NCBI GenBank assembly: GCA_964446945.1
Contig: CAYUQO010000003.1
Span: 62,001-126,000 of the forward strand
Direction of reading: 5' to 3'
DNA: 64,000 nt
Source of the DNA: CAIYRG01 sp964446945
GTDB taxonomy: Bacteria; Pseudomonadota; Alphaproteobacteria; Micropepsales; Micropepsaceae
How positions within the stretch are numbered: position 1 is the stretch's first letter; each line of letters begins with the position of its first letter. Under the pieces are notes generated by a model. It worked only from the letters and a program-made list of their open reading frames with translations. It did not search any database and had not been told where the DNA came from. Below, piece by piece: positions 17,075-24,848 of the stretch. A program made the translations under genes and the position numbers.

Positions 17075-17800
17075 TCAGTATTGAATCACTCCGCTGCGCA
17101 GCGCCGCGACGATGGCCTGTTTGCGCGTTGCCACCCCAAATTTCTGCTTCGCACGTTCAAGATATGTATTTGCTGTCTTTTCGCTGATCGAGAGAATTTC
17201 ACCGATTTCCCACTCGGATTTGCCCGCCGCGTACCATTGCAGGCATTCCCGTTCTCGGCGGGAGAACGCCGGCTTGAGCTCATCGCGGCGCTTCCCCGAC
17301 AGTTTCCGGACCAATGCATGCGTATAGATCGCCGCGAGATGCAGCCGCATGCGGTCATCATGACTGACACTGTCGTTTTCGCCGGCGATGGTCACAAGTG
17401 CGGGCCCGGAGCGTAGCCCCGGCATCGGAAATATGATGCCGTCCTTCAAACCAAATTCTGCTGCTTCGTAGACAATGTTTTTTTGCTGCCGGTTATAGTC
17501 TGGGCAGGAGACCATTTCGCGCCAGGTATAAGGCTCGAGGCTGCGACTCAAATGCAGCCGGGCAGGGTCATCCCGAATGTAATTTCGTTCGAGATAGCGA
17601 TTGCTCCACGCTACCGGCCATGAAAGGCAGAGCACGGTGTCCTCCAGCCGTTCGCCGGGACCGGGCATGTCGGCAAGTGCGCCGCTCGTGAATCCGAATT
17701 GCGACGTGTAGTCGATGAATGCGTTCCAGGCGGCGTTCGCTTCTCCGAAGCGCTGCAGCCGCTCAACGAAGTCCAGCGCATCTCTTAAAGTCGTGCGCAT
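17075..17800 (-). CDS. LuxR-family acyl-homoserine-lactone-responsive regulator
   Basis: A 241-residue regulator with an N-terminal autoinducer-binding domain (about residues 15-155; W and D residues in WNAFIDYTSQFGF, LERNYIRDDPARLHLSRS and WREM) and a C-terminal GerE-type helix-turn-helix (about 172-235; FSRRERECLQWYAAGKSEWE, ISEKTANTYLERAKQKFGV). The ATG at 17800 follows GAGGGG; an ATG-like start 24 bases upstream lacks a site. Directly upstream of luxI in the same direction, it is the obvious cognate receptor. Confidence 0.9.
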   Translation of the reverse strand: MRTTLRDALDFVERLQRFGEANAAWNAFIDYTSQFGFTSGALADMPGPGERLEDTVLCLSWPVAWSNRYLERNYIRDDPARLHLSRSLEPYTWREMVSCPDYNRQQKNIVYEAAEFGLKDGIIFPMPGLRSGPALVTIAGENDSVSHDDRMRLHLAAIYTHALVRKLSGKRRDELKPAFSRRERECLQWYAAGKSEWEIGEILSISEKTANTYLERAKQKFGVATRKQAIVAALRSGVIQY

Positions 17801-18123
17801 GCGTTCCCCTCGACGAAGGCGCAATCACGATCATTAACCAGGATTAGTCTACTCATTTCGCAATGGTGGGGAAAGTAGCGCGACAGATTCATTCGTGGTT
17901 CTACCGGTGATTGCACCAGAATCTGGCCCAAACACCAGGCCCCGATCGCCACTCTCACGAACTTGTTGACGGGGCGATGCCTCATTATTGTGCACTGCGT
18001 GAAACCGTTAATAAATCGTCTGAGTTGGACGGCCGAGAGCCGTAGACAGTTAGGCTGACCCTCCACTCCTTAACCTGATGCGTCCCGGCTGAGCTTCACT
18101 CGGCCGGCGCCGGAGAAAGAAAG
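17801..18123. other. divergent intergenic region between luxR and the catabolic genes
   Basis: About 320 bases without a supportable gene. It must hold the luxR promoter (minus) and the promoter of the dehydrogenase gene (plus). A TTGACG at 17966-17971 could be a plus-strand -35 element, but no good -10 follows at 16-18 bases. GGAG at 18112-18115 is a likely ribosome site for the dehydrogenase gene. A 93-codon minus-strand frame here looks non-coding. Confidence 0.5.
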
Positions 18124-19323
18124 ATCTCGCCAGCCTCACCACCCGCAGCTCAACATTCGGCCCGCCCACTGCGTCTGGGGGTTGCGGGGCTTGGGCGCGC
18201 TTTTGTGCTGATGGCACCGGCATTTGCCAATCCGAAAGTCGCCGTCGTTGCCGGTACCGATACACGGCCGGAAGCGCGCAGTCGGTTCGCTGCCGAACAC
18301 TCCGCGCCTGTATATGCGAGCGTGGAGGAGCTGTGTCACGACCCGCAAGTCGAGGCCATTTATGTTGCAACGCCGCATCAGTTTCATGCCGAGCATGTCG
18401 GTATCGCAGCGCGCCGCAGCAAGCATGTGCTGGTCGAAAAACCCATGGCGCTCTCCGACGAAGAATGCCGCCTGATGATTTCAGAGACCGCCAAGGCCGG
18501 CGTTCAGCTGGTGATCGGGCACAGTCACAGCTTCGATCTGCCAATCCGGAGAACGCGGGAATTGATCGCGTCCGGAGCATTCGGCGCCCTGCGCATGATC
18601 ACGGCGGTCAATTTCACCGATTTCCTCTACCGCCCTCGCCGGTCCGAAGAATTGCGGACCGAAAGCGGCGGCGGCGTGATTTTCAATCAGGCGCCGCACC
18701 AGGTCGATGTTGCGCGGCTGCTCGCCGGAAGCCCGGTGACGTCGGTTCGGGCCATCACCGGCGCGTGGGACCATGGTCGCCCGACGGAAGGCGCCTATTC
18801 CTCTCTGCTGACGTTCGAGGACGGAGCCTTCGCGTCCCTGACGTATAATGGTTATGCCCACTTTGACAGTGATGAATGGATGGGCTGGATCGCGGAGAGC
18901 GGTCTGGCAAAGGACCCGGGGAATTATGGCGCCGCACGGGCATTGTTGAGGAGCTGCGAAACGCGCGGACAGGAGCTGACGCTGAAGAATGCCCGAAATT
19001 ATGGCGGCGAAGCGGCATCGCCGGTGCCGCCGGATTCAGCGCGCTGGCACCAGCATTTCGGCGTCCTGATCGCGTCCTGCGAGCGTGCCGATCTGCGGCC
19101 GATGCCGAATGGGGTCGCAGTTTTTGCCGATGACAAGCGCAGCTTCGATGCCTTGCCTCAGCCGTCCTTTCCGCGCGCGGAAGTGATCGACGAGTTCTAT
19201 GATGCCGTCATCTGCGGCGTTGCGCCGCTTCATAATGGCGAATGGGGGCGCAATACCATGGAAGTCTGTTTTGCGATGCTGCAATCTGCGCGCAGCGGCC
19301 AAGATATTCTGTTGGACCATTAG
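18124..19323 (+). CDS. Gfo/Idh/MocA-family dehydrogenase, phthalate 4,5-dihydrodiol dehydrogenase-like
   Basis: An NAD(P)-dependent oxidoreductase resembling phthalate 4,5-cis-dihydrodiol dehydrogenases. EKPMALSDEE, GHSHSFDLPIRRTRELI and FLYRPRRSEELRTESGGGVIFNQAPHQVD are family segments. The first ATG/GTG is at 18205, but the essential Rossmann motif LGVAGLGRAF is encoded in the same open frame just upstream (18175-18204), where no ATG, GTG or TTG exists back to the stop at 18076. The best start is ATC at 18124, eight bases after GGAG; CTG at 18169 is the alternative. The next gene starts three bases after its stop. Confidence 0.82.
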   Translation: MSPASPPAAQHSARPLRLGVAGLGRAFVLMAPAFANPKVAVVAGTDTRPEARSRFAAEHSAPVYASVEELCHDPQVEAIYVATPHQFHAEHVGIAARRSKHVLVEKPMALSDEECRLMISETAKAGVQLVIGHSHSFDLPIRRTRELIASGAFGALRMITAVNFTDFLYRPRRSEELRTESGGGVIFNQAPHQVDVARLLAGSPVTSVRAITGAWDHGRPTEGAYSSLLTFEDGAFASLTYNGYAHFDSDEWMGWIAESGLAKDPGNYGAARALLRSCETRGQELTLKNARNYGGEAASPVPPDSARWHQHFGVLIASCERADLRPMPNGVAVFADDKRSFDALPQPSFPRAEVIDEFYDAVICGVAPLHNGEWGRNTMEVCFAMLQSARSGQDILLDH

Positions 19324-19326
19324 CTG

Positions 19327-20598
19327 ATGCTGTCGCACGAGGATAATGAAAGACTGACGCGGGTCGGACGCGGTACGCCGATGGGCGAAGTGTTCCGGCG
19401 CTATTGGTTGCCGGCAGTGTTGTCGCAGGAGCTGGTCAGCGACGGTTCACCCGTCCGGGTGAAAGTGCTCGGCGAGAACCTCGTCGCCTTCCGCAATACG
19501 AGTGGTGAAGCCGGAATTGTCGACGCGTTCTGCCCGCATCGGCGAGGGCCGATGTTTTTTGGCCGTAACGAAAGAGGTGGATTGCGCTGTGTCTATCACG
19601 GCTGGAAATTCGCCCCCGGCGGCGAATGCCTCGATATGCCGACCGAGCCCAGGGACAGCAGCTACAAGAGCCGTATGCGCATCAAATCATATCCGTGTTT
19701 CGAGAGTGGCGGGATGCTGTGGACCTATATGGGGCCACCGGATCAGCAGCCGCCGCGGCCGGATTTCGAATTGCTGCGCGCGCCGCCGACGCATCGCGCC
19801 GTGTCCAGAACGGTACAGGACTGCAATTACCTGCAGGCATTGGAGGGCGGCCTCGACTCTTCGCACGCCACGATCCTGCACAATGTCACGATCGGCGATC
19901 TGACTTTTCTGGACGATTACGAACGCACCACGCCAAAGCTGAATGTGCATCTCAAAGACTATGGTTTCCAGTACAGCGGGATCCGTGCCGCCGGCAACCG
20001 GCAGTGGGTGCGCGTCTACCAGTACATTATGCCGGCGACGCAATTGCGCGCCCGGACCGTACCGGTGCGCGGGGAAACCGCGCCGCCGCGCGTGCCGCTG
20101 ATCAGCGGACATTTCTGGATTCCCAATGACGATGTAACGACCACGGTGTTCAACTTCTCCTATTCGGCCGATCCCGCGATTGAGTTGGACAATCAGTTTT
20201 GGCTGGCCGCCGAAGCCGATTATGGCCGGGGTCCGGATGATATGCTGCCGGACCATCGGCTGAAGAAGAACCTCGCCAATGATTATATGATTGACCGCGA
20301 GCTTCAGAGAACCCGAAGCTTCACCGGAATCACCGGGATCAACACGCAGGATGTTGCGATCCAGGAGGGGATGGGGCCCATCGCCGATCGTTCCGAAGAA
20401 CATCTCGGAGCAACCGACCGCGCGATCGTCGCCTTAAGACGCCTGCTGATGGATGCGACCAGAAGCGTTGCATCCGGCGGGACGCTGCGCGCTTTTGATC
20501 CGGCAAGTTACCGCGATGTGCGCGCGGTCGACCAATACGCTGATACTGAATCCGATATTCCGGCAGTGATCGCCCGCGAAGTCCAGGCGCGGTATTAA
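19327..20598 (+). CDS. Rieske non-heme iron oxygenase, phthalate 4,5-dioxygenase alpha-subunit-like
   Basis: A 423-residue ring-hydroxylating oxygenase. The Rieske cluster ligands are C69-x-H71 (FCPHRRGP) and C88-x2-H91 (LRCVYHGWKF); the mononuclear iron site follows as GGLDSSHATILH. The N-terminus MLSHEDNERLTRVGRGTPMG is characteristic of the phthalate 4,5-dioxygenase/PobA group, which are homo-oligomers without a beta subunit and use a separate FMN/ferredoxin reductase. No reductase gene is seen in this window. It is co-transcribed with the Gfo/Idh dehydrogenase, fitting oxidation of an aromatic acid to a cis-diol and then a catechol. Confidence 0.88.
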   Translation: MLSHEDNERLTRVGRGTPMGEVFRRYWLPAVLSQELVSDGSPVRVKVLGENLVAFRNTSGEAGIVDAFCPHRRGPMFFGRNERGGLRCVYHGWKFAPGGECLDMPTEPRDSSYKSRMRIKSYPCFESGGMLWTYMGPPDQQPPRPDFELLRAPPTHRAVSRTVQDCNYLQALEGGLDSSHATILHNVTIGDLTFLDDYERTTPKLNVHLKDYGFQYSGIRAAGNRQWVRVYQYIMPATQLRARTVPVRGETAPPRVPLISGHFWIPNDDVTTTVFNFSYSADPAIELDNQFWLAAEADYGRGPDDMLPDHRLKKNLANDYMIDRELQRTRSFTGITGINTQDVAIQEGMGPIADRSEEHLGATDRAIVALRRLLMDATRSVASGGTLRAFDPASYRDVRAVDQYADTESDIPAVIAREVQARY

Positions 20599-20601
20599 GC
20601 G

Positions 20602-21747
20602 CTAGACCCGCAGCCGGGGCATCACTTCGGAGGCGAACAGTTCCATGTTGCGCCGTGTCAATTCGTCATTGAGCACGCCGAACTGAAGCATAGCGACGAT
20701 GATCTCCAGTCCAGTTCTCTCGCGCATCATTTCGATTTTTTCGCGTACGGTGCTGGGACTTCCGACTACAACAGTTCCGCTCGCCATCAGATCGTCAATT
20801 GTCTGATTACGCGCGCGCGACCCGAGCGATTTGCGCAGCTTCATCGTGTTTTTCATCGATGAAAGCGAGGTGTATCCCGGCGGCAGAAGCATCTCCCACG
20901 GATTGGCGAGATATTCGTTGAACAGGGATTCGATTCCGGCTTTGGCTTCGGCCCTGGCTCGCTCGTCGTTGTCGGCGACATAGATCGGCGCGGCCCATCC
21001 AAGCTGGTCTCCGCTGCATTCATAGCCGTAGCTTCGCGCCTTTTCGCGATAGAGATTGAGATAGCGCGCCACCAGATCGGCGGCGCTGAAAGTGACCAGG
21101 AACGGATATTTCCGTTCCGGCGCGGCGGCCCATTTGATCGTTTCCGACGAGCCCTGCGACGGAATCCATATCGGCGGGTGCGGTGTCTGGTAGGGGCGGG
21201 GCCATAAATTGACGTAACGGAAATTGTAATGCTCGCCTTCGAATTCGAACGGGCCGCTCCTGGTCCATGCCGCAACGATCAGGTCGTGCGCCTCGTGAAA
21301 TCGGCCATGCGAGAATACCGGATTGATGCCTGTCGCGTGGTATTCGGTTCCGATTCCGCGCACAAAGCCGGTGATGATCCGGCCGCGGGACAGATTGTCG
21401 AGCATCGCAAATTCTTCGGCAATGGCGATCGGATTGGAAACCAGCGGCAGTGCGCGCCCGAGAATCGCAATTTTGGCCGTCTTTGTCCGCTGGATCAGGG
21501 CGCTGGCGATCAGGTTCGGCGCCGGCATCATGCCATATGCGGTCTGGTGATGTTCGTTCACCGCAATGATGTCGAATCCGAGCTTCTCGGCAGAAGTAAG
21601 CTGGTTGAGATATGACTCATATTCGTCTGCGCCTTTTTGCGGATCATAGAGATTGTTTGGAAGCACGACCCAGGCCGAGCGGTGCTTCGCCCGTTCTGCG
21701 AAATCCAGCGGCCGATAAGGCATAAGGTGGAAAAACGCGATTTTCAT
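20602..21747 (-). CDS. LLM-class flavin-dependent monooxygenase
   Basis: A 381-residue bacterial-luciferase-like flavin oxidoreductase. It starts MKIAFFHLMPYRPLDF and shows EHHQTAYGMMPAPNLIAS, the ILGRALPLVSNPIAIAEE segment, LSRGRIITGFVRGIG and HPPIWIPSQGSSET. The ATG at 21747 overlaps the upstream hydrolase stop by ATGA; the frame continues 40 codons further but only through the hydrolase gene. It is convergent with the Rieske gene and forms an operon with the alpha/beta hydrolase, consistent with oxygenation and cleavage of a small organic molecule. Substrate unknown. Confidence 0.85.
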   Translation of the reverse strand: MKIAFFHLMPYRPLDFAERAKHRSAWVVLPNNLYDPQKGADEYESYLNQLTSAEKLGFDIIAVNEHHQTAYGMMPAPNLIASALIQRTKTAKIAILGRALPLVSNPIAIAEEFAMLDNLSRGRIITGFVRGIGTEYHATGINPVFSHGRFHEAHDLIVAAWTRSGPFEFEGEHYNFRYVNLWPRPYQTPHPPIWIPSQGSSETIKWAAAPERKYPFLVTFSAADLVARYLNLYREKARSYGYECSGDQLGWAAPIYVADNDERARAEAKAGIESLFNEYLANPWEMLLPPGYTSLSSMKNTMKLRKSLGSRARNQTIDDLMASGTVVVGSPSTVREKIEMMRERTGLEIIVAMLQFGVLNDELTRRNMELFASEVMPRLRV

Positions 21748-22517
21748 GAGTTGCTGCCGAGAAATTCCAGAACCGCCCGAGCGGTCTCGGCGGGCTTTTC
21801 GACAAATGGCAGATGGCCGCATCCGGCGATCAGGTATTTCCGCAAACGCGGCACGCCGTTTTCCCATGCAGTCGCATAGGTGCTGGGGATCAACTTATCC
21901 TCATTCCCCCAAATCAGCAGTGTGGGCACGTTAATGCGGTGCAGCCACTGCCCAAGCCGCGGACTGAACCAGCGTGGCTGCCAACCCAGCCGCGCTGCCA
22001 TGAAGCGGTTAGTCAATTGACGGTCGACATCTTCATCCGTGATCGGACGAGCGAGAATGTCATCGGCCAGCCGCTGATCGTAGTACAAATTGCGAGTCAA
22101 TTCTTCCGGCGACCAGATAAAGTTATCGCCCATGGGAACGCCTTTGACGCGCAATCCGGCGGGAGAGATCAGCGTCAGAGTTTTGAGCTGGGCGCAATTG
22201 CGTGTGGCGAGTTCCGCAGCGGCCCATCCGCCGAGGGAATGGCCGATCAGATGGATCGGCTCCCGCAGACCGTCGAGAAAATCAAGGTAATACATCGCCA
22301 GGTCGGCAATGTCGCGAATGCGTTCTGCATGGGTGTCGGTGCCGAAGCCCGGATGCTCGGGAACGATGACGCGGAACTTTTGCGCTAGCGCATCGAAAAA
22401 CCGGTTCCACGTCGGCAAACCACCGGCGCCATGAAGGAACAGCACAGCAGTTCCTTCGCCGGCGCTGAGGAGTCGGACACCGATCGTGCTAACCTGGTAA
22501 TCCGATTCTTGTTGCAT
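21744..22517 (-). CDS. alpha/beta hydrolase, meta-cleavage-product-hydrolase-like
   Basis: A 257-residue hydrolase with LFLHGAGGLPTWNRF (oxyanion hole), the nucleophile elbow LIGHSLGGWAAAE (Ser about residue 98), LLIWGNEDKLIP (Asp) and AGCGHLPFVEKPAE (His). It resembles C-C hydrolases acting on ring-cleavage products. The ATG at 22517 follows a G-rich site; a GTG six codons upstream is possible. The downstream LLM monooxygenase is translationally coupled. The neighbouring Rieske/dehydrogenase pair supports a role in aromatic catabolism, but this is inference. Confidence 0.82.
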   Translation of the reverse strand: MQQESDYQVSTIGVRLLSAGEGTAVLFLHGAGGLPTWNRFFDALAQKFRVIVPEHPGFGTDTHAERIRDIADLAMYYLDFLDGLREPIHLIGHSLGGWAAAELATRNCAQLKTLTLISPAGLRVKGVPMGDNFIWSPEELTRNLYYDQRLADDILARPITDEDVDRQLTNRFMAARLGWQPRWFSPRLGQWLHRINVPTLLIWGNEDKLIPSTYATAWENGVPRLRKYLIAGCGHLPFVEKPAETARAVLEFLGSNS

Positions 22518-22576
22518 GCCGCCCCCATCCCGCACGCGACAGCATTGCGCAACAGCTCTGTCGTATCAACACATCC

Positions 22577-22623
22577 TGTTCTGCTGAAATTGTAATTTTT
22601 ATGCGCGAAACCGGAACAGAACA
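22577..22623. promoter_or_regulatory. AT-rich divergent promoter region with a TGTTCTG/CAGAACA inverted repeat
   Basis: In the 150-base gap between the hydrolase (minus) and the first epimerase (plus), TGTTCTG (22577-22583) and CAGAACA (22617-22623) are exact complements spaced 33 bases, flanking an AT-rich core at 22588-22602. It is a plausible operator/promoter for the glycan operon, but no clear -35/-10 pair was found. Confidence 0.3.
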
Positions 22624-22668
22624 TCGCTGCAACCCGTTCCCAGCGTGTTATTGCGAGGGACACGCTTG

Positions 22669-23781
22669 GTGAAACCACGGATTCTCATCACGGGGGGTGC
22701 AGGCTTTATCGGGTCGCATCTCGCGGCGGAACTTCTTGCCGCGGGCTACACGGTTCGAGTCATCGATAAATTGGACCAGCAGGTCCATCACGGTATGAGC
22801 CGACCGCCTTATCTCGACAAAGAGATAGAACTTCAGATCGGCGACATCTGCGAGCGTGACGTTGTCAAGCGGGCACTCAAGGGCGTCGATATGGTGTGTC
22901 ACCTGGCTGCCGCGGTTGGCGTCGGTCAGAGCATGTACGAAATCGCGCACTACACCCAGAACAATGATCTGGGAACAGCGGTCATGATGGAAGAGATCGT
23001 CGCAAGCGACATTCGCCGCGTGCTCGTCGCTTCCTCCATGAGCATCTACGGTGAAGGGCTTGCGCGCGACTGCAATGAGCTGGTGGAACCGACTCCGCGA
23101 TCGATCGATCAGCTGAAGGCGGGCCGCTGGGAACTGGCCGGGCCAAACGGAAATCCACTGGAGCCGGTGCCGACTCCGGAGTCGAAATCGCCGGCACTGC
23201 ACTCCGTATATGCATTGAACAAATATGTGCAGGAACGCATGGCGTTGATCCTGGGCGCCGCGTATGGGCGCGAAGTGGTGGCGATGCGGTTTTTCAACGT
23301 GTATGGCCCCTACCAGGCGCTGTCGAATCCATATACGGGGGTTTTGGCGATTTTCGGCGCACGCCTGCTGAACCGCCGCCCGCCGATGATTTTCGAAGAT
23401 GGCCTGCAGCGGCGTGACTTTGTGCATGTCCGTGATGTGGCACGCGCCTGCCGCCTGGCATTGGAATCGCCGAATGCCGGTGGGCGTGTATTCAATGTCG
23501 GTTCGGGTCAAAGCCGCACCGTGCTGGATATCGCGCAGAATATGGCTCGCGTGATGGGGCGGCCGGAAATTACCCCGCATGTCACCGGGAAATACCGCGC
23601 TGGCGACATCCGGCATTGTTTTGCCGATATCACTCTTGCACGCGACATTCTCGGATTCACTCCCAAAGTCCCGTTCAACGAGGGTCTGTCCGAACTGATG
23701 GAATGGCTGATGCAGCAGCGGGCAATCGACAAAGTTGAAACGGCCACAGACGAGCTTTCCCGGCGCGGACTCGTGGCATGA
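22669..23781 (+). CDS. NAD-dependent sugar-nucleotide epimerase/dehydratase
   Basis: A 370-residue extended short-chain dehydrogenase. The N-terminal ILITGGAGFIGSHLAAELL binds NAD; VYALNKYVQERM carries the YxxxK catalytic pair (about residue 182); FFNVYGPYQ and GLQRRDFVHVRDVARA are typical of UDP-glucose 4-epimerase and dTDP-rhamnose 4-epimerase-like enzymes. The GTG at 22669, with AGGGA upstream, gives the expected start. It opens the plus arm of the glycan locus, and its stop overlaps the next epimerase (ATGA). Which NDP-sugar it acts on cannot be determined. Confidence 0.87.
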   Translation: MKPRILITGGAGFIGSHLAAELLAAGYTVRVIDKLDQQVHHGMSRPPYLDKEIELQIGDICERDVVKRALKGVDMVCHLAAAVGVGQSMYEIAHYTQNNDLGTAVMMEEIVASDIRRVLVASSMSIYGEGLARDCNELVEPTPRSIDQLKAGRWELAGPNGNPLEPVPTPESKSPALHSVYALNKYVQERMALILGAAYGREVVAMRFFNVYGPYQALSNPYTGVLAIFGARLLNRRPPMIFEDGLQRRDFVHVRDVARACRLALESPNAGGRVFNVGSGQSRTVLDIAQNMARVMGRPEITPHVTGKYRAGDIRHCFADITLARDILGFTPKVPFNEGLSELMEWLMQQRAIDKVETATDELSRRGLVA

Positions 23782-24848
23782 CCAGCGATACAAGTACGTA
23801 TGTCCTGGTAACCGGCGGCGCCGGTTTCCTGGGGACGAATATTTGTGACGCGCTGGCCGGCCTTGGCCGCAACGTCGTCGTGTTCGACAATCTCTCGCGC
23901 CCGCGAGTCCATGAGAATGCCGACTGGCTGCGGACACGGCACTCGCGCTGCCTGCGCGTACTTAAAGGTGACGTGCGCGATCCGGGTGCATTGGCCGAAG
24001 CCGTCAAGGGTGCTTCCGCCGTAATCCACCTGGCAGCACAGGTCGCAGTCACAACAAGCATCGTGCAGCCGATCGAGGACTTTGAGATCAATGCCCGCGG
24101 CACGCTCAATGTTCTGCAAGCGGTCGCGCACAATAATCCCCAGGCGCCAGTCCTCTTCGCGTCAACCAACAAGGTGTATGGGAAGCTCATCGGCGACAGT
24201 GGGTTCAAGATTTCCGGCGAACGCTATGTTCCGGCCGACCCAAATCTCGCCGGCGGTTTTTCCGAGAAGACACCGCTGTCCTTTTACAGTCCCTATGGCT
24301 GCTCAAAGGGCGTCGCAGATCAATATGTGATCGATTATGCGCGCATCTTCAATTTGCGGACCTGCGTCTTCCGCATGAGCTGTCTATATGGACCGCACCA
24401 ATACGGAAATGAGGACCAGGGTTGGCTGGCGCATTTCCTGATCTCGGCCGTGTTGCAACGCCCGATCGCGATCTATGGTGACGGTTATCAGGTGCGCGAT
24501 GCGCTGTTTGTCGAAGATGCGGTCGCAGCATATCTTCTCGCATTGGACAACATCGACCGGGTTTCAGGCCGCGCGTTCAATCTCGGCGGCGGGCCGGCGA
24601 ATGCCATATCGCTCCGCGAATTGTTGCGCCATTTGAAAGAAATGACGGGCCGCGCTCCGGCGCTGTCCTATCATCCGTGGCGCCCTGGCGATCAGCGCTG
24701 GTATGTATCGGATACATCGCAGCTTTCGCAGGCGCTTGGTTGGCAAGCACGCGTGAATGTCGGCAGCGGATTGCGCCGGCTTGCGGAGTGGGTGGCAGAA
24801 GCTTTCGCAGGAGACCCGGCAGCACAGGCTCGGAAGCTCGCGTCATGA
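23778..24848 (+). CDS. NAD-dependent epimerase, CDP-paratose 2-epimerase (RfbE)-like
   Basis: A 356-residue extended SDR. It has VLVTGGAGFLGTNICDAL, the ASTNKVYG motif (about residue 133) characteristic of the RfbE/tyvelose-epimerase branch, YSPYGCSKGVADQYV (YxxxK-type, about 172) and RMSCLYGPHQYGNEDQGW. It overlaps both neighbours (ATGA), so the order epimerase-epimerase-radical SAM is translationally coupled. It probably makes an uncommon sugar nucleotide for the glycosyltransferases downstream; the substrate is inferred only by subfamily. Confidence 0.87.
   Translation: MTSDTSTYVLVTGGAGFLGTNICDALAGLGRNVVVFDNLSRPRVHENADWLRTRHSRCLRVLKGDVRDPGALAEAVKGASAVIHLAAQVAVTTSIVQPIEDFEINARGTLNVLQAVAHNNPQAPVLFASTNKVYGKLIGDSGFKISGERYVPADPNLAGGFSEKTPLSFYSPYGCSKGVADQYVIDYARIFNLRTCVFRMSCLYGPHQYGNEDQGWLAHFLISAVLQRPIAIYGDGYQVRDALFVEDAVAAYLLALDNIDRVSGRAFNLGGGPANAISLRELLRHLKEMTGRAPALSYHPWRPGDQRWYVSDTSQLSQALGWQARVNVGSGLRRLAEWVAEAFAGDPAAQARKLAS

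Noticed and set aside
17785..18066. 93-codon minus-strand frame between luxR and the dehydrogenase gene
   Set aside because: No ribosome site, no recognisable domain, and it overlaps the luxR start; composition is not gene-like.
22626..22652. Possible LexA-type GTTC-N7-GTTA before the glycan operon
   Set aside because: Only one half-site is exact, and nothing in the operon suggests SOS control.
22648..23937. 429-codon frame antisense to the first epimerase
   Set aside because: Shadow of a well-supported SDR gene; His/Arg-rich low-complexity translation without a family.
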